From Prosthecobacter dejongeii (GTDB lineage Bacteria > Verrucomicrobiota > Verrucomicrobiia > Verrucomicrobiales > Verrucomicrobiaceae), in contig NZ_JACHIF010000001.1 of assembly GCF_014203045.1 (NCBI RefSeq), positions 62,001 to 126,000 on the forward strand: a DNA stretch of 64,000 nt, given 5' to 3'. Below are positions 1 to 8,736 of the stretch, piece by piece. The notes under the pieces were generated by a model, which was not told where the DNA came from, ran no database searches, and worked only from the letters and a program-made list of their open reading frames with translations. Numbering within the stretch: the first letter of the stretch is position 1; every line of letters begins with the position of its first letter. The position numbers were made by a program, and so were the translations under genes.

Positions 1-3000
1 GTGGGGCTTTTGGGATTGTTGGAGGCGATAGAGCTTTCGTTGCGGACAGGCTGCGTAGCCGCGGAGCGAATGTCCGCGCTCCCCTCGGGGGCGTTCGCTG
101 CGGTTTGGCGGCCTTGACCCGCTTGACCTTGCTGACTGCCTTGACCTTCTGACTCACCCTTCCCTTCCTCCTGCTGAATGCCTTCGATGAGTTTATCCAG
201 CTCGCTGCGAGCGAGGCGTAGAGATTCGGTTTCGCTGCCGAGGACGCTTTCGGCGGCTTTTTCGACGTTTTGCTGGAGCTGGGTGACGGTGGTGTTTGCT
301 TGGCGTTCGGCGTCTTGGGCTTCGCTGCGGTTGCCGTAGCGGGATTGCAGGCGGGCTTCTTCGAGGTTTTCTTCGAGGCCACCGGTTTGGGCGTCGCGCA
401 CGGCTTCGTAGAGGCGGCGATGCAACAGGGGGTTGTTGCCTTCGGCCTGCTCGCTGAGGCGGCGCATGTTTTCCAGGAGGTCTTTGACCTGGCTGGCTTG
501 ATCCTCGATCTGGCGGGCGATCTGGCTGCCATCGAGGACTTTTTCCAAGGCGGCGCTGGTGTCGCTGCCGGCCTTGGGGGTCTTTTGGTTTTCGAGAGCT
601 TCGCTGATCTTTTTCTGGGCTTCGGCCACGCTGCGGGCCTGCTGGCGCACCTGGGTCATTTCATCGGTGAAACGTTTGGCGGTCTTTTGTTTGAAGTCCT
701 CCTGCATGGCCTCCAGTTCGCGCTGGGCGCGGGTGGCGGCGTTGGCGGCTTCGGCCAGTTGCTGCTGCTTGAGCTTTTCAGCGGCGTCCATCACTTGCTC
801 GCGCGTTTGTTCCAGTTGGTCTTTGGCCTCGGCGAGGTTGGAGGTGTTTTCGGAGGTGTCCATGCGCTCCTGGAGGTCGTCCACATCGCGGAGGAGTTGT
901 TCTTGCTCGTCCTGGAGGCGTTTGAGTTGATTGGCCAGCTCCTGTTTTTCTTCTTCGCTCTGGGCCTTGTCGAGTTGCTTTTGCAGCTCTTTCATTTTCT
1001 CCGCCAGGGCTTCCTGGCGGCGGGCCAGTTCCTTGAGGCGATTGAGAACTTGGAGGTTTTCTTGTTGTTCAGCCGTTTGTTCGGGGCTGGCTTTTTTCTC
1101 CTCTTCGTAGCGCTGTTCCTGCTGCTTGAGTTCCAGATTCATGATCTGGTTTTGCTGGGATTGTTCAGAGGCGCTGGCGCTCTGGCTAGGCTGGTTTTGC
1201 CGCATCACGCTGTGCTCGCGGCTCTGGGCGCGGTGCAGCCATTCGAGGGCGCTTTGTTCAAAGGTGAGGGCCTGATTCAGCGAGGCGCGTTTCTTTTCCT
1301 CAGCCGCCTGGGTGAGCGGGGACTGGGCGTCCTTCATGGACTTCCAGGCCTCGGTGAGGGTGTTGCGGATCTCTGGATCTTCGGCCTTTTCCATGAGCTC
1401 TTTGGTCTGCTCAAGGGCGAGGTTTTGAGATTCCTGGACGACGCTGACATCGGGCGAGGCGGCCTCCATGGTGCGGCCCGCATTGGCATCGCGGATGAGT
1501 TTCCAGGTGGCGTTGACGATCTCTTTTTCCAGCTTCACCAGCTTGTCCAGATTGGTCTCTTTTTTGGGTTCGCCGGGTTCGGGCGGTGGGGCTTCAGCCT
1601 CGCGGAAGATGTCTTCAAAATGGCGGACGTCGGCAAAAAACATGTCGCTCATGGCGCGGCGGACTTCCCCCTGGGGGCCTTTGTCTTCGGCCCAAAAGTG
1701 GTAACTCACGAGCTGGCGCGGCTGGGCGCTTTCATGCTCCAGGGCCAGTAGCTCGCGCACATCCTGTTTTTTCGCTGGGGCGGTGGGGCCATGCTTAAAG
1801 ACGACCTCCTTACTCTGCCCGGCGAGGCTGAAGCTGACGCCACTCTGGGTGACACCGAGATCATCCCACACCTTCGCCTCCACGGGGAGTTCCTGAATGG
1901 CGGAGACCTGGATGTCGCGTTTGGGGAAGACGACTTCGATTTTGGCGAGTTGATTCGACTGCACCTTCACGCTGAGCCAGGGCGGATTTTTATTGGCGCG
2001 TTCTTGCGCATCCACCAGGTGAAGGCGCCAGCGCTGGGTCTTTTCCGCCTTCATCGTGGCGATAAGTTGGGTGGGATCGGTGGGGCTGGGTTTCAGGGGC
2101 AGGATGGTTTTGTCCTCGCCGAAGAGTTCGGCCTCTTTCACGGGGCCGCTGACCTGAAAGATGAAGTCGAGGGTGCTGCCCTCCATGGCGGTGACTTTCA
2201 GGGTATTCTTCACCTCCTTCACAGGCAGGCCGGTGTAGGCAGGGGGGGTGATCTTGACATCCGCCCGCACGAGCGCGGGATACACAAAGGTGGTTAGGCG
2301 ATGCTGCTGGCTGCGACCGCCCTGGAACTCCACATGGTAATGCGCATCGGCATCCACGCGGGCGATGAGGCCGCCGAAGATCTGGCCATCCACGGTGAGG
2401 CGCATGGGCAGACGTTCGCGCACCGCACCGTCCAGCTCACTGACGACGAGGGAGGCCTCAGGAGGGACGTCCTGGGCGAAGGTGGCCTCGACAATGACGC
2501 GGCTGCCGCGTTCGATCTCGACATCGCCCGGCGTGAGGGTGACGGCAAATGTGGGCGCAGCGGCTGCTGCGGGCGTGTCTTTTTTGGCAATCTCTTGGTT
2601 AGACTGACGCTCGGCAATGCGGTCCCGGTGCCAGAGGGTGGCCACCGTGACCATGATAAAAAGGGCGAAAGTCCCCACGTAGTTCAGCCCCTGGGCCCAC
2701 CGCTGCTGGCGCTGAGTGAGCACGCTCACCCAGTCCTGCCGTGCGCCCTGGTCCACCGCCTGTTCAAGCACGCGCTGCGTGAAGACATTGCGGTTTTCTT
2801 CGCCTAGAGTATTGAGATTTTCCGTGGCGGTGAGCAGCAGGGCATTCAGCTCAGGAAAGCGCGACTCGACCAAGCGTGCGATGCTGCGGTGGTCCCACTT
2901 TTTCCAAGGGCGTAGCCACAGAGACAGCAGGATAAAAAACGTGGGCAAGGTCACGAAAAGCGCGAGCCAGCCGAGGCTGCTGCGGGGCGTGAGATTCCCC

Positions 3001-3125
3001 GCATGCAGCAGGGCGATGCCAGAGGCAGTGCCGAGGGTGACGATGGCGGCGTGGCGATGATTTTGGATGGTCCTCAGGCGTGCCTGCAATTCATCCAACT
3101 TGGCTTTGAGGATGTGGTCATTCAT
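1..3125 (-). CDS. DUF4175-like membrane/coiled-coil protein, C-terminus beyond the window
   Basis: The reverse strand is open without a stop from an ATG at 3125 to the window edge (about 1041 codons), so the C-terminus is missing. Residues ~25-70 and ~145-165 contain hydrophobic membrane segments. A beta-rich extracytoplasmic part follows (~180-480), then a long Glu/Gln/Lys-rich coiled coil (~520-950). The architecture and the position after MoxR, DUF58 and BatA-like genes match the DUF4175-type proteins that close this operon in Verrucomicrobia and Planctomycetes; their biochemical role is not established. The far end contains a short Ser/Gly/Gln-rich stretch and then an in-frame segment resembling the repeat found between the upstream genes. 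No good Shine-Dalgarno precedes the ATG. Plus-strand open frames here are shadows of this gene. Confidence 0.85.
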   Translation of the reverse strand, partial: MNDHILKAKLDELQARLRTIQNHRHAAIVTLGTASGIALLHAGNLTPRSSLGWLALFVTLPTFFILLSLWLRPWKKWDHRSIARLVESRFPELNALLLTATENLNTLGEENRNVFTQRVLEQAVDQGARQDWVSVLTQRQQRWAQGLNYVGTFALFIMVTVATLWHRDRIAERQSNQEIAKKDTPAAAAAPTFAVTLTPGDVEIERGSRVIVEATFAQDVPPEASLVVSELDGAVRERLPMRLTVDGQIFGGLIARVDADAHYHVEFQGGRSQQHRLTTFVYPALVRADVKITPPAYTGLPVKEVKNTLKVTAMEGSTLDFIFQVSGPVKEAELFGEDKTILPLKPSPTDPTQLIATMKAEKTQRWRLHLVDAQERANKNPPWLSVKVQSNQLAKIEVVFPKRDIQVSAIQELPVEAKVWDDLGVTQSGVSFSLAGQSKEVVFKHGPTAPAKKQDVRELLALEHESAQPRQLVSYHFWAEDKGPQGEVRRAMSDMFFADVRHFEDIFREAEAPPPEPGEPKKETNLDKLVKLEKEIVNATWKLIRDANAGRTMEAASPDVSVVQESQNLALEQTKELMEKAEDPEIRNTLTEAWKSMKDAQSPLTQAAEEKKRASLNQALTFEQSALEWLHRAQSREHSVMRQNQPSQSASASEQSQQNQIMNLELKQQEQRYEEEKKASPEQTAEQQENLQVLNRLKELARRQEALAEKMKELQKQLDKAQSEEEKQELANQLKRLQDEQEQLLRDVDDLQERMDTSENTSNLAEAKDQLEQTREQVMDAAEKLKQQQLAEAANAATRAQRELEAMQEDFKQKTAKRFTDEMTQVRQQARSVAEAQKKISEALENQKTPKAGSDTSAALEKVLDGSQIARQIEDQASQVKDLLENMRRLSEQAEGNNPLLHRRLYEAVRDAQTGGLEENLEEARLQSRYGNRSEAQDAERQANTTVTQLQQNVEKAAESVLGSETESLRLARSELDKLIEGIQQEEGKGESEGQGSQQGQAGQGRQTAANAPEGSADIRSAATQPVRNESSIASNNPKSP
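38..90. repeat. Repeat-derived segment inside a reading frame
   Basis: This stretch shares its two ends with the intergenic stretch 3361-3415: both begin CGTTGCGGACA, and near the other end both carry TCCGCGCTCC followed by TCGGG. Here it lies inside the DUF4175-like frame, where it adds the residues PEGSADIRSAA and neighbours without a frameshift. The shared part is imperfect, and the boundaries are judged by eye. Confidence 0.55.
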
Positions 3126-3520
3126 GGCCTGGAGGGGGTGAGGTGGACGGAGCTACCTACGAATGGGTTTAGGTACAAACGGGATGGCAGAGAGCAGGGC
3201 ACCGTTTTTTTTACAGGATTGACAAGATAGCAGGATTAACAAGAGGTGTGTTTAGGGGGCTAAGTCGTCGCGCGTGGGGCGCCGCGCATTGTAGTCCCGG
3301 CTTCAGCCGGTCTGGGAGCGATACATTGGTCTGGGGCGAACGAGGGAAGTTTGGGGCGAACGTTGCGGACAAGAGCTCCGGAGGCAGCCGTAAGGCAATC
3401 CGCGCTCCTCTCGGGAAGGTGCAAGGGGGCGGACGGGGTGTGATCCCGCAGGCGCGGGACGCGAGGACGCAGAACCCTGCACGCGAGACGCGTGCGCTCC
3501 ATGGCGAACGAGGGGCAGCT
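3126..3520. other. 395-bp intergenic region with repeat sequences, no gene seen
   Basis: This separates the BatA-like gene from the DUF4175-like gene of the same operon. I see no convincing reading frame. It holds the 3361-3415 element (related to 38-90), a 90-bp element at 3417-3506 repeated at 5918-6009, and an AG-rich stretch near 3215-3245. The palindromic content means a transcript through here would fold strongly. It could stabilise, process or attenuate operon mRNA, but that is inference. Confidence 0.6.
3417..3506. repeat. Intergenic palindromic repeat, copy 1
   Basis: This is about 90 bp and nearly identical to 5918-6009. It contains GATCCCGCAGGCGCGGGA and the hairpin GCACGC-GAGAC-GCGTGC at 3479-3495. 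It sits in the gap after the BatA-like gene and before the DUF4175-like gene. It resembles a REP/BIME-type dispersed element, and no transposase is associated with it. Confidence 0.75.
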
Positions 3521-5626
3521 TCATGTGGTGGTGGGCTGAGGGGTGCGTTTTCTCCCAGCCAGCCAAGTCTCGGCCCCGAGGGTGGCGAGCATGGCGGCCA
3601 GGAGCCAGAGCCACACGCGCTGGCGGCTTTCTTCTTCCTGGGTGGCGAGGCGTTCTTTTTCCTCCGCCTTCACAGGGGCAGTGGCGGGATCCTCGGCGGT
3701 GGTGAGGGGCAGGCCGAGCTCGCGCAGCTTGGCGGGGTCCAGCGGGGTGATGCGGCTTTCCTCAGGCGGGAGGTTCACGGCGAGGAATTGCGGAGGCTGG
3801 GTCTGCAAGGTGTAGAGGCCCACACTTTCGGCGCGCAGAGGGGTTTCAGGCGTGGGCTTGAGCGTCTGCCCCTCTGGGGTCAGGATGGCGATGCCAGGGA
3901 GGCTAGGCAGGACATCACCCACCTGGAGAGAGGCGGCCTGCTCATGGCGGAATCCTGCCGCCTCCAGCCAGCCATAGAGTAGTGGCACGAACTTAGTGGA
4001 GAGGGCCAGTTGGCTATCCGCCGGGTGCCAGCCGCTGGTGAGCCAGAGCAGCCTCCCCTGCCCCACGGCAGTGGTGAGCAGGGCGGGTGCGCCATTGTCA
4101 AAACGGGCGATGACGGGCACCTGCACCTGGGCAGGCCCGGTGAGGGTGAGGAGGCGATGTTTCCAAAAGCGCAGCTTGGTGAAGTCGCGCAGGCGTTCAT
4201 CGGCATAGGGGCGCAGTAGGGGCTGGCTGGCATCCACCTCCGCTAGCATGAGGTAGTCTGCCGTGGGGCGGCCCGGGGCCACCTGGACGCTGTCTGCGGG
4301 TAAATCGGCCAGGGTGGTGAGGGTGGCGGCGGGCGTGGCCTCCTCCACCACTTGCACGACTAAACCGCCGGTCTGGAGAAAGCTGCGCAGGGCGGCGAGT
4401 AGCGGCGGGGCGAGCGTGGGGCTGGCGATGAAGACGATGTCGGTCCCTGCGGGCAAATCCGTAGCCGAGGGTGGCCTAACGGAAAGTTCAGGCAGGAGGG
4501 TGGCGGTTTTCTGCAATGCGCGACTGAGGTAAAACAGGGGAGAGGCGGCTTGATCGCGGGTGGTTTCTTCGCCAATGAAAAGGAGCTGCACGGGACGGGG
4601 CTGGGGCGGGGCGATGAAGACGCGATTGTCAAAGTCCCACGCGTCGCCATTCAGGCGCAGCACACGTGCGCCCTCCCCGGCTGGGGGCACGGGCAGGACA
4701 CGGCTGGCCCCGGCGGGCAAATAACCGCTGAGGGGCGCACCACCGCCGTTTTCCCAGGCGAGGGTGTAGTCTGCCACCTGCGAATCCCGCGCACTGCCGA
4801 GGCGTACGCGCTGGGTGGCTGCGGTGGCCACGGGGCCGGTGGAGGGCGCTGTGGAAGCGGGGGCTTCAGCCTCGGCGCGGGCGGCCGCGGCTGCATTGAC
4901 GGCGGCGAGGGTGAGGGAAAAGTTATCCGCAGCGCGCGGCAGGGAGACTTGCTGGATTTTGACCCGGATGTTTTCCGGCCAGACGCGGCTGCGCAGGGCC
5001 TCGAGCTGGCTGCCTTCTTGGAAGTCGGTGATGAGAACGATGCTTTTTGTTAGGCCTGTGAGACCCGTTTCACGGCTGAACCAAGAGGCGGCCTGGGTGA
5101 GGGCGAGGCCCAGATCTGTCCCCGCCCAGCCGGGCTGGGTGGCCTGCAGACGCTGGCGGATGAGGGCGGCGCGACTGCCTGCTGACTGGGCATCTTCGGT
5201 GAGAGTCCAAAGGGGGGTGAGTTGATCATCCCAAACGGCCACGGCCACACGGTCTGCCGGGGCAGTGGGCAGGGCCTTGAGCGTCTGCGCCACGGCCTGG
5301 GCCCAGAGATCTCCCCGGCGCATGGAGGCGCTGCGGTCCAGCAGCAGGATGGTGGCCTGGTTTTGCCCGAGGGCGGTGGCGGCCTCCCCCCGCCAGAGGG
5401 GCCGGGCAAACATGAAGGCGAGGAGGAGGAGGACGAGGCAGCGGAGGAGAAGCAGCAGCCAGTGCTCCAGACGGCGCTTAGAGACGGGCATGGGCGTCTG
5501 CGCGTCGAGAAACATGAGGGAGCTGAATTCCACCCGGTCCTGCGGCGGGCGCCGACGCAGGTGCATGAGGATGGGCCCCAAAACGGCGGCCGCCCCGAGC
5601 AGGTAAAGTGGAAAGAGCCAGATCAT
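3521..5626 (-). CDS. BatA-like protein with VWA domain
   Basis: This 701-residue inner-membrane protein has the BatA N-terminal signature: a hydrophobic start (residues 1-20), the segment LRRRPPQDRVEFSSL, and a second membrane helix at ~58-75 ending in ARPLW. A von Willebrand A domain follows (~90-230) with the metal-site pattern DRSAS at ~97. A long periplasmic glutamine-amidotransferase-like region comes next. A last helix near residues 670-690 precedes a short basic tail. BatA-type proteins accompany MoxR ATPases and DUF58 proteins in aerotolerance/stress operons. The gene is third or fourth in the minus-strand operon, with repeat-filled gaps of about 395 bp on both sides, which is unusually long for such an operon. 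The exact substrate is unknown. Confidence 0.88.
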   Translation of the reverse strand: MIWLFPLYLLGAAAVLGPILMHLRRRPPQDRVEFSSLMFLDAQTPMPVSKRRLEHWLLLLLRCLVLLLLAFMFARPLWRGEAATALGQNQATILLLDRSASMRRGDLWAQAVAQTLKALPTAPADRVAVAVWDDQLTPLWTLTEDAQSAGSRAALIRQRLQATQPGWAGTDLGLALTQAASWFSRETGLTGLTKSIVLITDFQEGSQLEALRSRVWPENIRVKIQQVSLPRAADNFSLTLAAVNAAAAARAEAEAPASTAPSTGPVATAATQRVRLGSARDSQVADYTLAWENGGGAPLSGYLPAGASRVLPVPPAGEGARVLRLNGDAWDFDNRVFIAPPQPRPVQLLFIGEETTRDQAASPLFYLSRALQKTATLLPELSVRPPSATDLPAGTDIVFIASPTLAPPLLAALRSFLQTGGLVVQVVEEATPAATLTTLADLPADSVQVAPGRPTADYLMLAEVDASQPLLRPYADERLRDFTKLRFWKHRLLTLTGPAQVQVPVIARFDNGAPALLTTAVGQGRLLWLTSGWHPADSQLALSTKFVPLLYGWLEAAGFRHEQAASLQVGDVLPSLPGIAILTPEGQTLKPTPETPLRAESVGLYTLQTQPPQFLAVNLPPEESRITPLDPAKLRELGLPLTTAEDPATAPVKAEEKERLATQEEESRQRVWLWLLAAMLATLGAETWLAGRKRTPQPTTT

Positions 5627-5744
5627 GGGGTGAAGGTCTCTAAAGGCCGCGAGGACCGTGGCGAACGGGGGAGTGAAGGAAGAGGGGACCGTGCTGACGG
5701 CGAGACGCCGTTAGCTTGGGGGCGGTCTTGGGGCGGCGTACGCG

Positions 5745-5768
5745 ATGGAGCGCACGCGTCTCGCGTGC
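5745..5768. repeat. Inverted partial copy of the intergenic repeat
   Basis: This is the reverse complement of the last part of the 3417-3506 element, including the GCACGC/GCGTGC stem. Together with 5918-6009 it makes a large inverted-repeat arrangement within one gap, typical of bacterial interspersed mosaic elements. Confidence 0.65.
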
Positions 5769-5917
5769 TGAGTTTCGCGTCTCGCGGAACTCCGTTATTG
5801 AGTCTCGCTGGGCCTTTGCATCTGGGTGCAAAGGGGCAGACTGGGATTGTCGGTGTCTGGGGCGAACGAAGGCCGAGGGGTTCAAGGTGTGACGGCGTCC
5901 CGCCGTCAGCTTGGGGG

Positions 5918-6009
5918 AGGTGCAAAGGGGCGGGCGAGGGGCGTGATCCCGCAGGCGCGGGACGCGAGGACGCAGAACCCGGCACGCGAGACGCGTGCGC
6001 TCCATGGCG
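5918..6009. repeat. Intergenic palindromic repeat, copy 2
   Basis: About 92 bp matching 3417-3506 with only a few differences, placed immediately downstream of the DUF58 stop codon. The two copies lie in equivalent positions, each directly after a gene of the same operon. Confidence 0.75.
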
Positions 6010-6022
6010 GATGGGAGGTGTT

Positions 6023-6922
6023 TCATCGGCGGGGGCCTCCTTTTTTGCGGGCGCGAGCGGAGAGGAAATCGAAGAGCACGCTTTCCAAAGGCTGGTCGCT
6101 GGGGGTCCAGTGGTACTCGATGCCCTGGCGCTCACACAGACGGCGGATGAAGTCGCGGTGGACGTTCAAGCGATTCAGGTAAGTCTCCCGCGCAGTGGCA
6201 GGGTCAATGAAACGCTCGGTGCCGGTTTCGGCATCGCGAAAGTGCGCAGCCTTGGGGAATGTGAAATCAATCTCGGCCCGGTCCATGACGTGAAAGAGCA
6301 CCACATCATGCCCCATCGCGCCTAACAAACCGAGTTGTTTCTCCAGCCGATCCACCGGCGCGAGCAGGTCCGAAACCAGGCAGATGAGGCCGCGTTTGCG
6401 CAGCAGGTCGGCCAGTTGTTTCACGCTGAGATCCAGCGCGGTAGCTCCGGCGGGGGCGGGCTTTTCCAGCTCCAGCATGAGGCGGCGCAGGTGGCCGGGG
6501 CGATTGCGCGCGGGCAGGTGCTCTTGCAAGCTGGGGCCAAAGGTGGTGACGCCCACGGCATCTCCCTGCTGCATGAGAAAGAGCGCTAGAGTCGCGGCCA
6601 GAGTGGCGGCGTAGTCGGCCTTCGTCAGCGGGCCTGAGCCAAACTGCATGGAGCGACTGTGATCCACCACGAGCTGGCAGCGGAGGTTGGTCTCATCCTC
6701 AAATTTTTTGATGAAGGTGCGGTCACTGCGGGCCAGGACCTTCCAGTCAATGGAGCGGGGATCATCCCCCTGCACGTAAGCGCGGTACTCACTGAACTCC
6801 ACGGAAAAGCCGTGGTAGGGGCTGCGGTGCATGCCTTTCCAAAGTCCCTCGACGATGACCTTCGCCCGCAACTCCAGGGAACGGATGCGGGCCAAAGCGG
6901 CGGGATCGAGGGTGGTAGGCAT
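6023..6922 (-). CDS. DUF58 domain-containing protein
   Basis: This 299-residue protein matches the DUF58 family. The N-terminal part has EFSEYRAYVQGDDPRSIDW (residues ~43-61), the usual DUF58 hallmark. A VWA-like fold follows, with VVDHSRSM at ~85-92 corresponding to the MIDAS DxSxS pattern. DUF58 proteins are encoded next to MoxR ATPases and are thought to work with them as substrate or partner in envelope or stress functions. Unlike many relatives, this form has no N-terminal membrane helices and looks cytoplasmic. It lies 141 bp after the SMI1/KNR4 gene and ends just before a palindromic repeat. Confidence 0.92.
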   Translation of the reverse strand: MPTTLDPAALARIRSLELRAKVIVEGLWKGMHRSPYHGFSVEFSEYRAYVQGDDPRSIDWKVLARSDRTFIKKFEDETNLRCQLVVDHSRSMQFGSGPLTKADYAATLAATLALFLMQQGDAVGVTTFGPSLQEHLPARNRPGHLRRLMLELEKPAPAGATALDLSVKQLADLLRKRGLICLVSDLLAPVDRLEKQLGLLGAMGHDVVLFHVMDRAEIDFTFPKAAHFRDAETGTERFIDPATARETYLNRLNVHRDFIRRLCERQGIEYHWTPSDQPLESVLFDFLSARARKKGGPRR

Positions 6923-6980
6923 GAGGGGGAAGGAGGAAAGTTGAAAGGAGAGGGGTGGGGGGCTGCGGTGGGGTTTCAGT

Positions 6981-7060
6981 GTTCAGTTTTCTGTGTTCAG
7001 TTTTCTGTGTTCAGTTTTCTGTTTTCTACTTTCTGCTTTTTGCTTTTTGTTTTCTGCTTT
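6981..7060. repeat. 14-bp tandem repeats and pyrimidine-rich tract
   Basis: GTTCAGTTTTCTGT occurs three times head to tail (6981-7022). A degenerating TTTCTGCTTTTTG-like tract follows, up to just before the SMI1 stop codon. The operon mRNA would carry the purine-rich complement upstream of the DUF58 start. The tract is length-unstable in principle and could tune translation. No protein-coding potential is evident. Confidence 0.7.
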
Positions 7061-7063
7061 TCC

Positions 7064-7480
7064 TCAGCCTTCTCTTTGGAAGGCGAGTTCGAGAAACTCC
7101 TCGAAGCTGGGGGTCAGGCGGATGGCTTCTTCGGGGGCGAGGCCCTCCAGGGGCAGCATGACGATGGCAGCGGGGCTGCTGCGGAAGTCAAAGGCCAGCA
7201 GTTCCTCGCGCCCATTGCTGCCGAAGGCCCAGAAACCAGGAGCGAGGAAGGGCACACCGTATTCGGCATTCGCCACGGGCACATCTTCCGCGCACCAGCA
7301 GACCAGCCAGCCAGGGTCTAGTGAGATGGGGCCATCACCCCCATTTCCCCGGCGCAGCCAGTCGAGGTAGGCTTCGGGCAAGGCGTAGGGAGTGGCAGCA
7401 GCCAGGGCACGCAGATCTGCGGCGGTGGCCGGGGCCTCAGCGTCCCATTGCAGGTCGGTCGTTAGCGGATGAACTTTCAC
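7064..7480 (-). CDS. SMI1/KNR4 family protein
   Basis: The 138-residue product shows the SMI1/KNR4 (SUKH) pattern. It has an N-terminal helix with LPEAYLDWLRRGNGGDGP (~33-50), a middle Trp/Phe-rich part giving GFWAFGSNGREELLAFD, and a C-terminal FEEFLELAF helix. Family members are found as immunity proteins against polymorphic toxins and as general interaction domains. No toxin gene is adjacent: the neighbours are the MoxR ATPase (68 bp upstream) and DUF58 (141 bp downstream). It therefore looks either like an insertion into the MoxR-DUF58 pair or an adaptor recruited to it. Function in this setting is unknown. Confidence 0.8.
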   Translation of the reverse strand: MKVHPLTTDLQWDAEAPATAADLRALAAATPYALPEAYLDWLRRGNGGDGPISLDPGWLVCWCAEDVPVANAEYGVPFLAPGFWAFGSNGREELLAFDFRSSPAAIVMLPLEGLAPEEAIRLTPSFEEFLELAFQREG

Positions 7481-7548
7481 GAAAATGGTTGAGGGGATAT
7501 TTTAGCTCGGCCTAACTGGAAGCACGTCCAAGGCGGCACAGGGGCGCT

Positions 7549-8562
7549 TCACTTCACGGTTTCCAAAAGCCGATCAATCACCTTGCCGACGGTGACGCCT
7601 TCGGCCTCGGCCCGGTAGTTGATGAGCACGCGGTGGCGTAGCACCGGGTGGGCCATCGCGCGGATGTCCTCCAGCGTTACATGGGCGCGGCCCTGGAGGA
7701 GGGCGCGGGTCTTGCCGCCTAACACCAGGCATTGCGAGGCGCGTGTGCCTGCCCCCCAGCTCACCCATTCATTGATGAAGTCCGGCACGCCCGTGCGGCC
7801 AGGGCGGGTGGCGGCGGAAAGGCGAACGGCAAAACGGGCCACGTCCTCCGCGATGGGGACTTTTTTCACCAGCCGGTGGAAGGCCTGGAGCTGCGGCCCG
7901 TGGAAGATGCGCTGCACGGGCTCGCTCTTGCCACTGGTGGTGCGGGTGACCACGGCCACCTCCTCATCTTCACTGAGGTAATCAATGACGATGTTCAGCA
8001 TGAAGCGGTCCAGCTGCGCCTCGGGCAGCGGGTAGGTGCCCTCCATTTCGATGGGGTTTTGCGTGGCCAGGACAAAGAATGGCTGCGGCAGCGGCATGGT
8101 ATTCCCCGCCACCGTCACCTGGTGCTCCTGCATGGCCTCCAGCAGAGAGGCCTGGGTCTTCGGCGGGGTGCGGTTGATTTCATCGGCCAGGATCATGTTC
8201 GCAAACACGGGGCCGGGTTTAAAAACGAGCTGACGACCGCGCTCCGTATCCTCCAGGATCTCCGTCCCGGTGATGTCAGACGGCATGAGATCTGGCGTGA
8301 ACTGGATGCGGTGAAAGCTGAGGTCAAACACCTCTGCCACCGTCTTCACCAGCAGGGTCTTCGCCAAACCGGGTGCGCCGGTGATGAGGCAGTGCCCGCC
8401 GGAAAGCAGGGCGATGAGCATCTCATCCAGCACCTGAATCTGCCCCACGATGACCTTTCCCACCTCCGCCAAAATGCGTTCCCGTGCCCCCGCCAGGAGG
8501 GTCACTGCCTCCTGATCTGATAAAACCGCAGCCGCAGGAGAAGAGTCAGAAAGGTCAGACAT
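7549..8562 (-). CDS. MoxR family AAA+ ATPase
   Basis: This 337-residue ATPase carries the MoxR signatures. The Walker A is GAPGLAKT (~61-68), Walker B is ILADEIN, and sensor I is FVLATQNPIE, followed by EGTYPLPEAQLDRFML. A C-terminal lid domain comes last. It begins at an ATG at 8562 and is the first gene of the minus-strand MoxR/SMI1/DUF58/BatA/DUF4175 run. MoxR proteins act as chaperone-like ATPases in the maturation of metallo- or envelope complexes, with VWA-containing partners such as the BatA-like protein downstream. The true partner here is not shown by sequence. It lies 174 bp downstream of the small chaperone-region gene, so readthrough from that cluster is possible. Confidence 0.95.
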   Translation of the reverse strand: MSDLSDSSPAAAVLSDQEAVTLLAGARERILAEVGKVIVGQIQVLDEMLIALLSGGHCLITGAPGLAKTLLVKTVAEVFDLSFHRIQFTPDLMPSDITGTEILEDTERGRQLVFKPGPVFANMILADEINRTPPKTQASLLEAMQEHQVTVAGNTMPLPQPFFVLATQNPIEMEGTYPLPEAQLDRFMLNIVIDYLSEDEEVAVVTRTTSGKSEPVQRIFHGPQLQAFHRLVKKVPIAEDVARFAVRLSAATRPGRTGVPDFINEWVSWGAGTRASQCLVLGGKTRALLQGRAHVTLEDIRAMAHPVLRHRVLINYRAEAEGVTVGKVIDRLLETVK

Positions 8563-8736
8563 AAGTGCTGTCTATCAAACAGCCTCAGCCATGCCAAGCT
8601 ATCGCCGCGTTTAGGGAAATCTTTTTCGGGAAGGGGCGAGGTACAGGCGTAAAATAAACTCAAGCGCTGGCCTTGGAATCCACACTCGAGCGCTAAAGCC
8701 GTAACCTGTTTCCAAGTGGCGCAGCCCCCCGCCCCG

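Larger units (their letters stand above)
5627..6022. other. 396-bp intergenic region with repeats, no gene seen
   Basis: This gap lies between the DUF58 gene and the BatA-like gene. It contains the second copy of the 90-bp element (5918-6009), an inverted partial copy (5745-5768), and two GACGGCG...CGCCGT(C/T) palindromes near 5695-5712 and 5890-5908, each followed by AGCTTGGGGG. Short frames exist on both strands but are repeat-encoded, low in complexity and without family resemblance, so I do not call genes. Confidence 0.6.

Noticed and set aside
270..1751. 493-residue plus-strand open frame
   Set aside because: It is the complement of the DUF4175-like gene. Its product is a monotonous Leu/Gly/Phe string mirroring a Gln/Glu/Lys coiled coil, whereas the minus frame has clear membrane and coiled-coil structure.
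5222..6325. 367-residue plus-strand open frame
   Set aside because: It crosses two real minus-strand genes and a repeat-filled gap and has no family resemblance.
6981..7060. CRISPR-like array
   Set aside because: The 14-bp units are directly adjacent with no spacers, and there are no cas genes, so this is a simple tandem repeat.
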